DNA of 61,950 nt, from positions 1-61,950 of IMG/VR virus record IMGVR_UViG_3300034407_003836. One strand, 5' to 3'. The notes under the pieces are model-generated. The model saw nothing but the letters and a program-made list of their open reading frames with translations. It was not told the DNA's origin and ran no database searches. The translations under genes and the position numbers were made by a program. Of this stretch, positions 31,009-39,041 are shown in pieces. The stretch comes from a virus. Within the stretch, counting starts at the first letter, position 1. Every line of letters starts with the position of its first letter.

Positions 31009-31780
31009 TCTGATCATCCAAGGACCCGTTCATGGTAATAATGCCTTCTTATCGAAAATGGATAATTTGTGCAAGCAATTTAACAAAGTTATAATTTCTA
31101 CATGGGACCATGAAGATTCAGCCGCTTGGGTAGAAAAGTTATCAGGTTATAACAATGTGGTAATAACCTCGCAGAAGCTACCTGACCGCCCTGGTCTTAA
31201 GGGACCGTACAGGGGGATTGCTACAGGGTCCACATTTTATTGGGCTTGCTTATCAACATATAACGGACTAAAAGAATCATCAGCAGAATATGTGGTCAAG
31301 ATGCGCTCAGATGAATATTATGAAGATTTTACAGCTTTCAAGTTAGAACTAAAAAAAGCAAACCACAAGTTTGTCTGTGGTAATATATTTTATAAAAGAT
31401 GGTATAGGAGTTCCCCTTATCATATTGGAGATCATGTATATGCTTGTAAAAGAGAGGGTCTACAGAATGGTCTAAAAATGGTGCTGGACTATTATAACCA
31501 TGTTGAATGGCACAAAGAAATAGAATATAAAGAAGATATATCACAAGACCTGACCTGTGCCGAGATTGTCTTAGCGCACACTTTTCTAATCGGATCAGGG
31601 ATACCTAGAATCGAATGGTTCGCCGTGGGGGCGACGCTCCAGACAGCCCCTGCATTTGATAAATATTTCAAAGTTATTGATATTAATAAATTAGGAGAAT
31701 ATGTTGCTCGATGGGAGGGTAGCAATATTACATTTAGACATGATACATCCCCATTTATACATTCTCATTATGACAGGTAA
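30998..31780 (+). CDS. WavE-like LPS/glycan biosynthesis protein (paralogue of 28036)
   Basis: 260 aa. Shares with the 28036 protein LIIQGPV, YVVKMRSDEYYED, KFVCGNIFYK, HIGDHVYACKREGL and FKVIDINKLGEYVARW. The two differ enough to suggest different donors or acceptors. WavE-type proteins belong to LPS core synthesis. ATG lies inside the methyltransferase gene (11-nt overlap). No membrane segment. Confidence 0.7.
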   Translation: MNIDLIIQGPVHGNNAFLSKMDNLCKQFNKVIISTWDHEDSAAWVEKLSGYNNVVITSQKLPDRPGLKGPYRGIATGSTFYWACLSTYNGLKESSAEYVVKMRSDEYYEDFTAFKLELKKANHKFVCGNIFYKRWYRSSPYHIGDHVYACKREGLQNGLKMVLDYYNHVEWHKEIEYKEDISQDLTCAEIVLAHTFLIGSGIPRIEWFAVGATLQTAPAFDKYFKVIDINKLGEYVARWEGSNITFRHDTSPFIHSHYDR

Positions 31781-31783
31781 AGC

Positions 31784-32422
31784 ATGTTTATAGACGACAA
31801 AAGAAAAATAATATTTGTACACAACCCAAAAGCAGCAGGGTCTTCAATTCATATACTGCTTAAGGATTTGTATGAACTTAGAGACACCGATAGGCACGAC
31901 CCAGAACCACACATACACCACATGAGTTACCAACAAATCCTAAATTTAAAACCTGAATACTATGGATACTATTCATTTGCTGCTGTTAGAAATCCTTGGG
32001 CTAGATTATTATCAGGCTATATGGATTTTGTACAAAATAGAAAACATGAGTACTCTGGTTTGATACGATATGATGAGCCATTATTATCTGAGTATAAGGA
32101 TTTTAAAGATTTTGTTATGAGGATTGGCGAAGGCAAATGGATAAACGATGTTCATTTCCTCCCTCAGCATGTTTATACTCATGCAGAAGATAAAGTTGTC
32201 GATATGATCCTAAGGGTAGAAAATATCAATATGGATATTCAAGCACTTATGAATAAAATAGGATTTAAGTATTACCAGCACTTATTCGGCGCTCATTGGC
32301 AGAGACACAGATCCACTAAGCACGGACATTATACAGAGTATTACGACGAACAAAGTGCAGCTAAAGTAGTTGAATTATATGCAAAAGACATAGAGCTATT
32401 TGGGTATCAATATGGAGAATAA
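31784..32422 (+). CDS. PAPS-dependent sulfotransferase
   Basis: 212 aa. KIIFVHNPKAAGSSIHILL (residues 8-26) is the 5'-phosphosulfate-binding loop of the carbohydrate sulfotransferase family, and FAAVRNPWARLLSGYMDFV (about 66-84) is the 3'-phosphate-binding element (R-x-P, S-x-Y). The enzyme would move sulfate from PAPS to a hydroxyl or amine of a glycan. The phage also encodes an APS kinase (34873), the enzyme that makes PAPS. Phage sulfotransferases are rare. No signal or membrane segment, so it acts in the cytoplasm before export or virion assembly. Confidence 0.85.
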   Translation: MFIDDKRKIIFVHNPKAAGSSIHILLKDLYELRDTDRHDPEPHIHHMSYQQILNLKPEYYGYYSFAAVRNPWARLLSGYMDFVQNRKHEYSGLIRYDEPLLSEYKDFKDFVMRIGEGKWINDVHFLPQHVYTHAEDKVVDMILRVENINMDIQALMNKIGFKYYQHLFGAHWQRHRSTKHGHYTEYYDEQSAAKVVELYAKDIELFGYQYGE

Positions 32423-33287
32423 GTGCATAGTATCGCAAATACATATTCCTGATCATGACCCTCAAGGTAGTTTAGGGTTTCTAGCTAAGCAGGAGATAAT
32501 TGATACAAACATACAAAGCTTAAGAAGAAACAATCCAGATGCATACATAATTTTAGTTGGTCATGGACATGAGCCTTATGACTCTACTAAAGATGTTTGT
32601 GATAAATTTATTTGGGAAGACTTGCACCCAATCGACGGTGGCGGCACGGTAATAGGGATGCCAGCCCAATATAAGTCTGTATCGCTAGGAATAGAACACG
32701 CAAAAGAAAAAGGCTTTGATTATTGTTTGAAAACTAGAGGTGACTCTATAATAGCAAAACAAGATATTATATCATACTGCCACGACATAATAAAATCAGA
32801 AGATAAGATGATTCTCCTAACCCAGCAAACTGGCAAGGAACTATACAAATTTGGCGATTGTTTTATGTATGGAGAAATAGACCTATTGAGTTCTATATGG
32901 GATGCAGCCAACCCCCCGTTTCATGCCGATGGCTTAAGGCACACAGGCATATCGTTTGTAAAGCATTTCTCTGGTAAGGTTCCTCCTATACCATATAACC
33001 CACAAGCAATACTTTATGAAGATAAAAACTGGACAGATCTTTTGAAAGAATATTGTTCGTTTAGGGACATTGGTGAAATAGGGTTCTGTGATCTTAGGTG
33101 GAATTATAACCAGATGCAGCAAAATTGGAAAAACAATAAACAACAAATATTAGACCTTGAATACGACTTTGAAGAAATATACTGGGGTCGAAGTAATGGA
33201 TGGCACAACTTCAATAGTATGGGTCAGGTAGTAAGTCATGGTGGTATGTGTCACTGGGCATATACTCAAGCGGAGTTTTATAAATAA
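32412..33287 (+). CDS. GT-A/WavE-like glycan protein
   Basis: 291 aa from ATG 32412 (a TTG at 32400 is possible). CIVSQIHIPDHDPQGSLGFLAKQEI, YIILVGHG, FDYCLKTRGDSIIAKQDI (T-R-G-D, analogous to T-R-S-D in WavE-like paralogues), and HNFNSMGQVVSHGGMCHWAY. Reads like a diverged glycosyltransferase of the same superfamily as the 28036 and 30998 products. It overlaps the sulfotransferase gene by 11 nt. Substrate unknown. Confidence 0.5.
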   Translation: MENKCIVSQIHIPDHDPQGSLGFLAKQEIIDTNIQSLRRNNPDAYIILVGHGHEPYDSTKDVCDKFIWEDLHPIDGGGTVIGMPAQYKSVSLGIEHAKEKGFDYCLKTRGDSIIAKQDIISYCHDIIKSEDKMILLTQQTGKELYKFGDCFMYGEIDLLSSIWDAANPPFHADGLRHTGISFVKHFSGKVPPIPYNPQAILYEDKNWTDLLKEYCSFRDIGEIGFCDLRWNYNQMQQNWKNNKQQILDLEYDFEEIYWGRSNGWHNFNSMGQVVSHGGMCHWAYTQAEFYK

Positions 33288-33288
33288 A

Positions 33289-33726
33289 ATGTTATTGATT
33301 TCACATAGAGGTAACTTGTTCGGACCTAATGAGGTTGGAGAAAATAATCCTAAAAAGATAGCTGAGTTAATTGATCGAGGTATCCATGTGGAGATCGATG
33401 TCTGGTCTATCGATAATAAAATGTACCTAGGGCACGATAAGCCGACACATTTTGTTACCACTGATTTTTTATTACATCCAAATTTATGGTGTCATGCTAA
33501 GAACATTGAAGCACTAGAACATCTCTTAAACGTAGGGGCGCACTGCTTTTGGCACGAAACAGATTCTTACACTGTGACAAGTGATAAAATTATTTGGACA
33601 TTTCCAGGTAAACAACTTACCCCAAGATCTGTTATAGTATGTCACTCGGAAGAAGAAACCGAGGCAGTTATGAAAACAAACGCATATGGCGTCTGTAGTG
33701 ATTATGTGGGGTATTACAACAAATGA
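33289..33726 (+). CDS. GDPD-like (TIM-barrel phosphodiesterase-type) protein
   Basis: 145 aa from ATG 33289; a longer ORF from 33238 would overlap the previous gene. LLISHRGNLFGPNE, IDRGIHVEIDVWSIDNKMYLGHDKP contain the H-R, E-x-D and G-H-D residues of glycerophosphodiester phosphodiesterases. At 145 residues it covers only about half the barrel, so it may be a compact relative. Such genes sit in capsule clusters where they process phosphodiester-linked groups. Function is uncertain. Confidence 0.55.
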   Translation: MLLISHRGNLFGPNEVGENNPKKIAELIDRGIHVEIDVWSIDNKMYLGHDKPTHFVTTDFLLHPNLWCHAKNIEALEHLLNVGAHCFWHETDSYTVTSDKIIWTFPGKQLTPRSVIVCHSEEETEAVMKTNAYGVCSDYVGYYNK

Positions 33727-34676
33727 AGATAGTAGCAGTAACAGGGTGCATGGGGCTGATAGGCTCCCATGTTACAAGTGAACTACTCCAGCGTGGTTAT
33801 CTTGTATTGGGAATTGATAAGCTGACTTATGCAGCCAACAGTGAGGCAATGCAGACCTTCAACGACTTGCCTGGTTTCACTTTTTTGCAAAAAGATATTT
33901 GTGAGTTGGAATCTATACCTGATTGCGATTATGTTATCAATCTGGCGGCAGAATCGCACGTTGGCAATAGTATCATTGACGGTACAGACTTTATTAGTAC
34001 GAACATTAGCGGTGTGCAAAACTTGCTCAAGATTATTCAAAATAAGCCAAGCAATGTTTGTGAGAGACCTGTGCTCCTTCACTTTAGCACCGACGAAGTA
34101 TATGGAGATCTAGAGGAGGGCTCATTTACAGAAGATAGCTCTCTAAATCCCAGCAACCCTTACTCGGCTACCAAAGCGGCAGCAGATCATTTGATAAAGT
34201 CTTGGAGCAGGACATATGGAACAGAGTATGTCATTGTCCGTCCAACAAATAACTATGGGATATTTCAATACCCAGAAAAACTTATCCCTCTATCAGTAAA
34301 GTTATTGCAAAGAGGTAAAAAAATTAGACTCCACAATAAAGGCGAGCCTACAAGAAACTGGCTTCACGCTGCTGATACCGCAAATGCGATTATCACTATT
34401 ATGGAGTCGGGTGTAAAAAATGAAATTTTCAATATATCTGGTGGTTTTGAACAGAAGAATATTGATACAGTAAAGAAAGTGATAGACTGTTACTTTGAGG
34501 AAAAAGTAGAAGATTATGACCAATACCTTGACTTCTCACATGAGCGTGAAGGACAAGATGTTAGATATTCGGTAGATGACAGCAAGTTAAGAAACCTAGG
34601 CTGGTCACCAAGGTTTGATTTTGATGAAGAAATAAAACATATTGTAAAATATTACAAGAAGACATTCGTATGGTAG
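33723..34676 (+). CDS. rmlB: dTDP-glucose 4,6-dehydratase (RmlB type)
   Basis: 317 aa. Extended short-chain dehydrogenase: VTGCMGLIGSHVTSELL (G-x-x-G-x-x-G), GIDKLTYAANSE, FSTDEVYGDLEEG, NPYSATKAAADHLIKSW (Y-x-x-x-K), PTNNYGIFQYPEKLIPLS and RNWLHAADTANAI, all in RmlB order. It converts dTDP-glucose (possibly another NDP-hexose) to the 4-keto-6-deoxy sugar. The DegT-type and GNAT proteins at 22568-23582 could continue to an acetamido-deoxy sugar. No RmlA, RmlC or RmlD is seen, so the NDP-glucose would come from the host. Confidence 0.88.
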   Translation: MKIVAVTGCMGLIGSHVTSELLQRGYLVLGIDKLTYAANSEAMQTFNDLPGFTFLQKDICELESIPDCDYVINLAAESHVGNSIIDGTDFISTNISGVQNLLKIIQNKPSNVCERPVLLHFSTDEVYGDLEEGSFTEDSSLNPSNPYSATKAAADHLIKSWSRTYGTEYVIVRPTNNYGIFQYPEKLIPLSVKLLQRGKKIRLHNKGEPTRNWLHAADTANAIITIMESGVKNEIFNISGGFEQKNIDTVKKVIDCYFEEKVEDYDQYLDFSHEREGQDVRYSVDDSKLRNLGWSPRFDFDEEIKHIVKYYKKTFVW

Positions 34677-34876
34677 CAAAGAAAAGACACTTAGCAAAGG
34701 CGCTTAGCTGGCGAGCCGTTGGAACAATAGATACCATGCTATTGGGTTGGCTCATATCGGGTGATCCTATGGTTGGGGTTAAAATTGGCGCAGTCGAATT
34801 GGTAACAAAAATATTTTTATATTATGCACACGAAAGAGCATGGTATAAATTCTCTAAGTTTGGGGTAAGAAAATGA
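34670..34876 (+). CDS. DUF2061 membrane protein
   Basis: 68 aa. [57 protein letters not shown] matches the DUF2061 pattern (K-A-x-x-W-R, G at the loop, K-x-x-x-Y-x-x-H-E-R-x-W). Two short hydrophobic stretches suggest an inner-membrane protein. Its ATG overlaps the RmlB gene, its stop overlaps the APS kinase gene. As I recall, DUF2061 is found next to or fused with sulfate-activation enzymes in bacteria, which fits this place. Confidence 0.75.
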   Translation: MVAKKRHLAKALSWRAVGTIDTMLLGWLISGDPMVGVKIGAVELVTKIFLYYAHERAWYKFSKFGVRK

Positions 34877-35820
34877 CAAACAATTTACACTTTCATAATG
34901 CAACAGTATCAACCGAAGAGAAGGTACAAAAAAACAAACATAAGCCCGCTGTATTATGGTTTACAGGTCTTTCAGGTTCAGGTAAATCTACTTTAGCAAA
35001 TGCAGTAGAAGTATTGCTATTCCGAAAAGGATACCAGACACACACCTTAGATGGTGACAACGTTAGGATGGGACTCAATAGTGACCTCGGGTTCTCCCCA
35101 GAGGATAGAAAGGAAAACATCCGAAGGATTTCGGAGGTAGCTAATCTGTTGAGACAATCTGGCACAATAGTGTGCACAGCATTTATTTCACCATACCGCA
35201 AGAGTAGAAAATTTGCAAGAGAAATAATTGGAAAAGACTTTATAGAGATATATGTAAAAGCTCCATTAGAAACGTGTGAGGCTAGAGACCCTAAGGGATT
35301 ATACAAAAAAGCTCGAAGCGGCGAAATCCCTAATTTTACTGGGATTAGTGCTCCCTATGAAGAGCCTAGAAGTCCAGAAATCATTGTGAACACAGCAGAG
35401 TTTAGCGTAGAAGAATGTGCTAATCACATTGTTGAGCACCTAGAGGAGAGTGGCTATTTTTCTACTATAAATGAAGTCAACGTACTGGACAAAAAAAGAA
35501 CTATTGCGATTGATTTCGATGGTGTGATACATAGATACAGTCAGGGCTTCAAGGGTCTAATGAATGCCTATGATGATCCAATGGATGGTGCAGAAGCAGC
35601 ATTTGAGGTACTGAAAGGCGCAGGTAAAAGGCTGGTTATCTTGTCTTCCCGCCCATCTTCAGTAATAGAAAGCTGGCTAGAAGAAAGAGGCTTAAAGAAA
35701 TACTTTGATGAAGTATCCAATTTTAAGATTCCAGCTAACACATATATCGATGATCGAGCATATAAATTTAGAAATTGGACAGATACAGTTAGAGATCTAC
35801 TAGAAGGGGAAGATCGATGA
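34873..35820 (+). CDS. cysC: APS kinase fused to a HAD-type domain
   Basis: 315 aa. Residues 20-205 are adenylylsulfate kinase: [18 protein letters not shown] (P-loop, residues 32-40), [65 protein letters not shown]. CysC phosphorylates APS to PAPS, the sulfate donor. From residue 210 a HAD-like domain follows: [35 protein letters not shown]. This second domain might remove phosphate from PAP or act on another substrate. The APS kinase part fits the sulfotransferase at 31784. ATP sulfurylase is not seen, so APS probably comes from the host. Confidence 0.9.
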   Translation: MTNNLHFHNATVSTEEKVQKNKHKPAVLWFTGLSGSGKSTLANAVEVLLFRKGYQTHTLDGDNVRMGLNSDLGFSPEDRKENIRRISEVANLLRQSGTIVCTAFISPYRKSRKFAREIIGKDFIEIYVKAPLETCEARDPKGLYKKARSGEIPNFTGISAPYEEPRSPEIIVNTAEFSVEECANHIVEHLEESGYFSTINEVNVLDKKRTIAIDFDGVIHRYSQGFKGLMNAYDDPMDGAEAAFEVLKGAGKRLVILSSRPSSVIESWLEERGLKKYFDEVSNFKIPANTYIDDRAYKFRNWTDTVRDLLEGEDR

Positions 35821-36218
35821 ATAATAGAAGAGCAATGTTTATTGGCAGGTGGCAACCATTTCATAACGGGCATAAATGGCTTATGTCACAAAAACTTGAT
35901 GAGGGTCTGCCTATTTTAATTTGTGTTAGAGATATTCCACCCGACGAGAAAAATCCCTTTACCACAGAGCAGACTGTAAAGATGCTGGAAAAAGCATATG
36001 AAGATCACGATGTTGTCGTGATGACTATTCCAGATATTGATTCTGTAAACTACGGGCGGGGTGTTGGGTATGGTATTATTGAACATGTACCACCTAAAGA
36101 TGTTGGCTTTATATCAGCAACTGACATTAGAAATAAAATCAAAGAAGGCGATGATTCATGGAAGCAAAATGTTGATGAAAAGATTCACGACCTTGTAGTA
36201 AAATACCTTAGCGAGTAA
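35817..36218 (+). CDS. HxGH nucleotidyltransferase (NMN adenylyl-/cytidylyltransferase-like)
   Basis: 133 aa. [19 protein letters not shown] carries HNGH, and [13 protein letters not shown] matches the I-S-x-T-x-I-R motif. These are the two phosphate-binding elements of the family that includes NadM/NMNAT and CTP-transferases. A second protein of this fold is the fusion at 11469. It is not ATP sulfurylase, whose motif is H-x-x-H in a longer protein. Start overlaps the APS kinase stop (ATGA). Substrate unknown. Confidence 0.75.
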   Translation: MNNRRAMFIGRWQPFHNGHKWLMSQKLDEGLPILICVRDIPPDEKNPFTTEQTVKMLEKAYEDHDVVVMTIPDIDSVNYGRGVGYGIIEHVPPKDVGFISATDIRNKIKEGDDSWKQNVDEKIHDLVVKYLSE

Positions 36219-36220
36219 AA

Positions 36221-37210
36221 ATGTTACTAATAACTTATGGCACCAGACCCGAGTACATAAAAGTTCTTCCTGTAATAAATGAAATGAAAAAACGGTCTAT
36301 ACCGTATAAAACCTTCTTCACAGGACAACATACTGATTTATTGAAAAAGGCAAGCAAGCCAGACCATATATTAGAAATAGTTGATAATGGTAACCGACTA
36401 GATTCAATTATACAATCAATATTAAACAAAGAAGAAATATTTGTCGATATAACTTGTGTGATGGTACAGGGTGACACTACGTCTGCATTTGCAACCGCCC
36501 TAGCAGCTTTTCATAGGAAGATACCTGTGGCTCACCTGGAGGCAGGGTTACGGACATTTGATAAATATAGTCCATATCCAGAAGAGTTTAATAGGTGTGC
36601 TATTTCTGCTCTTGCGGAAATTCATCTATGCCCAACAGATACATCAGCCGATAATCTTAAAAAAGAAGGACGCAAAAATGTTTATGTAGTTGGTAATACT
36701 GTTTTGGATAATTTATCTAACGTGGTTACGATGAAAACAAATAAGGTTGTTGTTACTCTTCATCGCCGTGAAAAACTAGATGAAATACAAAATTGGTTTA
36801 AAGTAGTAAATGATCTGGCTAAAAAACATAAGAACCTAGACTTTATATTACCTATCCACCCCAATCCAGAAGTCAAAAAACATGCTAATATTTTATCCCA
36901 TGTAAATGTTATTGATGCACTGGGGCACAAGGAGTTTATAGATCAGCTTTCAGCTTGTGCTTTTATAATAACCGATAGCGGAGGAGTTCAAGAGGAGGCT
37001 GCCTTCCTCAAGAAGCCATGTATTGTTTGCCGTGACTTTACTGAAAGAGTGGAGGGGCTAAACACATTTTCAGTCCTCTGTAAGGAACCGAAGTCTTTAG
37101 AAAACTTGGTAGACACTTGGGCAACTAAGGTAGATTTGTCTAATCAAACTTGCCCTTATGGCGACGGGCAATCATCGAAATATATTTGTGATATAATAAA
37201 CAATATTTAA
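36221..37210 (+). CDS. wecB: UDP-GlcNAc 2-epimerase (non-hydrolysing type)
   Basis: 329 aa. GTRPEYIKVLPVI, CVMVQGDTTSAFA, VAHLEAGLRTFDKYSPYPEEFNR, CPTDTSADNLKKEG, TLHRREK, DSGGVQEEAAFLKKPC all match WecB/MnaA, in order. It converts UDP-GlcNAc to UDP-ManNAc, the first step to ManNAcA or other manno-configured sugars; no UDP-ManNAc dehydrogenase is present in the window. Last gene of the glycan island. ATG directly follows the nucleotidyltransferase stop. Confidence 0.92.
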   Translation: MLLITYGTRPEYIKVLPVINEMKKRSIPYKTFFTGQHTDLLKKASKPDHILEIVDNGNRLDSIIQSILNKEEIFVDITCVMVQGDTTSAFATALAAFHRKIPVAHLEAGLRTFDKYSPYPEEFNRCAISALAEIHLCPTDTSADNLKKEGRKNVYVVGNTVLDNLSNVVTMKTNKVVVTLHRREKLDEIQNWFKVVNDLAKKHKNLDFILPIHPNPEVKKHANILSHVNVIDALGHKEFIDQLSACAFIITDSGGVQEEAAFLKKPCIVCRDFTERVEGLNTFSVLCKEPKSLENLVDTWATKVDLSNQTCPYGDGQSSKYICDIINNI

Positions 37211-37214
37211 CAAC

Positions 37215-37241
37215 TTGACAAAAGTAGTATATTATTATAAA
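37215..37241 (+). promoter_or_regulatory. Possible sigma70-type promoter before 37278
   Basis: TTGACA (37215-37220) and TATAAA (37236-37241), spacer 15 nt, shorter than ideal. It lies at the end of the glycan island and ahead of a strong GGGAGGAG ribosome binding site. Confidence 0.4.
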
Positions 37242-37277
37242 GTAGAAATAAAAACCCTTTTATGGGAGGAGAATAAA

Positions 37278-37496
37278 ATGAAACTTAGTAATCAAGCAAT
37301 GGGCGCTATCATGATGGCTTTGCAAAACAGTCTGATGGAACAAACAGATATTGTTCCTGTCTTGCAATCATTTGAATTTAGCAAAACACCTAATACAAAG
37401 CGTTGGGGAACTAAGGCAGGCGAACTTATGGTGGAAAACCCACCAACAGTTAAAGCACCAGAGACGCAGACTAAACCAGTGTTTGAAACCGAATAA
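37278..37496 (+). CDS. Small conserved-looking phage protein
   Basis: 72 aa from ATG 37278 after GGGAGGAG. Begins KLSNQAMGAIMMALQNSLMEQTDIVPVLQSF, which resembles a short hypothetical protein I associate with T4-like marine phages; the C-terminus is Pro/Thr/Lys-rich and disordered. It sits ahead of the FmdB-like and late sigma genes, and its stop overlaps the next ATG (TAATG). Function unknown. Confidence 0.65.
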   Translation: MKLSNQAMGAIMMALQNSLMEQTDIVPVLQSFEFSKTPNTKRWGTKAGELMVENPPTVKAPETQTKPVFETE

Positions 37497-37750
37497 TGCC
37501 GAGATATTCTTACGAGTGTCACTCCTGCAAAAGTATATTTGATGCAGTTCATCACCATCAACAAATTTTGCAGGAGTGTACATTCTGTGAGAGTGAAGAC
37601 ATAAAAAGAATTATTAGTAAAGTTTATTTGCACAAGAAAACCACTACAGACGATGCAGCGGGTAATAAAGTCAAAGAAACTATAGCAGAAACTATAGAAG
37701 AGATGAAGAAATATAAAAAGCACTCTACAAGAGAAAGAGATCATAAATGA
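37496..37750 (+). CDS. FmdB-type zinc-ribbon protein
   Basis: 84 aa. RYSYECHSCKSIFDAVHHHQ then CTFCESEDIKRII gives the C-x2-C...C-x2-C ribbon of the FmdB regulatory family. The C-terminal 40 residues are charged and helical. Small zinc ribbons near late-transcription genes may contact RNA polymerase or nucleic acid. TAATG overlap upstream and ATGA overlap downstream. Confidence 0.8.
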   Translation: MPRYSYECHSCKSIFDAVHHHQQILQECTFCESEDIKRIISKVYLHKKTTTDDAAGNKVKETIAETIEEMKKYKKHSTRERDHK

Positions 37751-38043
37751 CAGGCTGGGTACTATTGATACTTCACTTGTTATTCGACATCGCAATTGTA
37801 TGGTATGTGCGTGAGATGTTATTAAGATTTAGTATGTTATCACAAGGCTTTGATGATATAAAAACTGTACTAGATGAGTATACAGATCATGTGGAAGAAA
37901 TCAGTAAGATGGAAGCATACTACGGTGATGAAACTATTTTAAATCTACTTCGACACTCCAATGATACGAGAGAATACCTAGAAGAATATAGGACCCTATT
38001 TTCTCTAGAAGAAGAAGGGGATCTAGAAAATGCAGAAAGCTAA
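37747..38043 (+). CDS. Small membrane-anchored protein
   Basis: 98 aa. Residues 1-22 (TGWVLLILHLLFDIAIVWYV) form one membrane segment; the remainder is an acidic helical region (GFDDIKTVLDEYTDHVEEISKMEAYYG). Overlaps both neighbours (ATGA upstream, 14 nt downstream). Function unknown; the location beside the late sigma gene is a pattern I recall in T4-like marine phages, without certainty. Confidence 0.6.
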   Translation: MTGWVLLILHLLFDIAIVWYVREMLLRFSMLSQGFDDIKTVLDEYTDHVEEISKMEAYYGDETILNLLRHSNDTREYLEEYRTLFSLEEEGDLENAES

Positions 38044-38743
38044 ACCAAGAGCTAAAAGAGCAAAGAGTAAAAGTAAAAAGAATCATTATTTTACAAAAGA
38101 TACTGAAATGGCAATTGTAGAATATGCCAGGACTGAAGATATTACCTATCGAACCAAATTATACATAGAGCATATCCAACCAGCATTCAATGAGTTGGTG
38201 GACAAAATAGTATACACATACAAATTTACTTCTTTGCAAAATGTGGATAATCACAAAGAAGACTGTAAAATATGGCTGACTACAATCTTGGATAAATATA
38301 ATCCAGATCGTGGTACTAAGGCTTTTTCTTATTTTTCAGTAGTTACAAAGAATTGGTTCACACACAAGGCTAAGAAGCAAACCAAAAGAAACAAAAGAGA
38401 AATAGAGTTTGGTTCTGTAATAAAAGAAATAGATATCATCAACAGTAATGAAAAGGGCACTATTGAGGATAGCCTTGAAGACCAGCAGTTTTGGGCTTTT
38501 TTACTGACAGAAGTAAGTAAGTGGGGTGATGAAGATCTCCGAGAAAACGAAAGAAAAGTATTGGATGCTATTCAAACCCTAATGAATAACATCGAACAGA
38601 TCGAGATTTTTAATAAAAAAGCTATTTATTTATACATGCGTGAAATCACTGGGCTGAATACAAAGCAGATAGTAAGCAGCCTAAAGAGGTTACGACAAAA
38701 ATATGCTGACTTTAGAAAAAGATGGCTTGAAGGCGAGGTATAA
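38030..38743 (+). CDS. 55: Late sigma factor, T4 gp55-like
   Basis: 237 aa. A Lys/Arg-rich N-terminus, then a sigma70 region 2-like core: IQPAFNELVDKIVYTYKF..., HKEDCKIWLTTILDKYNPDRGTKAFSYFSVVTKNWFTHKAKK. N/D-P-x-x-x-x-K/T-A-F-S-Y-F matches the gp55 family of viral late sigma factors. A C-terminal helical part (IYLYMREITGLNTKQIVSSLKRLRQKY) could serve as a DNA- or clamp-binding end. gp55 directs host RNA polymerase to single-box late promoters; the AACTACTTATAA sites at 7821 and 14780 are candidates. Confidence 0.75.
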   Translation: MQKAKPRAKRAKSKSKKNHYFTKDTEMAIVEYARTEDITYRTKLYIEHIQPAFNELVDKIVYTYKFTSLQNVDNHKEDCKIWLTTILDKYNPDRGTKAFSYFSVVTKNWFTHKAKKQTKRNKREIEFGSVIKEIDIINSNEKGTIEDSLEDQQFWAFLLTEVSKWGDEDLRENERKVLDAIQTLMNNIEQIEIFNKKAIYLYMREITGLNTKQIVSSLKRLRQKYADFRKRWLEGEV

Positions 38744-38747
38744 ATGA

Positions 38748-39041
38748 ATGGGACAGAACTTAGATGTGTTAATAACCAAGGCTCTTCTTAATATAGAGCA
38801 GGACAGAAATACAACTGAAGAGTTGCTGGGGGAGTTAAAAGATTATCTCTCAGGAGCCAAAGACAGATATGCAGAATCTGGAACCGTTGCTGCCAAGCTG
38901 GTGGAAACCTTACAGCGTTCAAATGAACAATTAGTTAAGCTCGCTGCAATAGTGCATAAAAAAGAGTCTACAAACAAAAGCCAATCACTAACAGAAGAAG
39001 ATAAGGATGATCTCTTTGACATGATCCAAGGACAGGGATAA
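38748..39041 (+). CDS. Small coiled-coil protein
   Basis: 97 aa. ATG 38748 follows GAGGT. Mostly helical: DVLITKALLNIEQDRNTTEELLGELKDYL, AKLVETLQRSNEQLVKLAAIVHKK, ending DKDDLFDMIQGQG. Could be an adaptor, chaperone or small terminase-like protein, but no feature decides. Its stop is followed at once by the hub gene at 39042. Confidence 0.55.
   Translation: MGQNLDVLITKALLNIEQDRNTTEELLGELKDYLSGAKDRYAESGTVAAKLVETLQRSNEQLVKLAAIVHKKESTNKSQSLTEEDKDDLFDMIQGQG

Noticed and set aside
35817-36218. ATP sulfurylase to complete the sulfation pathway
   Set aside because: The protein has HNGH and I-S-x-T-x-I-R motifs of NMNAT/cytidylyltransferases and is far too short for ATP sulfurylase; APS probably comes from the host.
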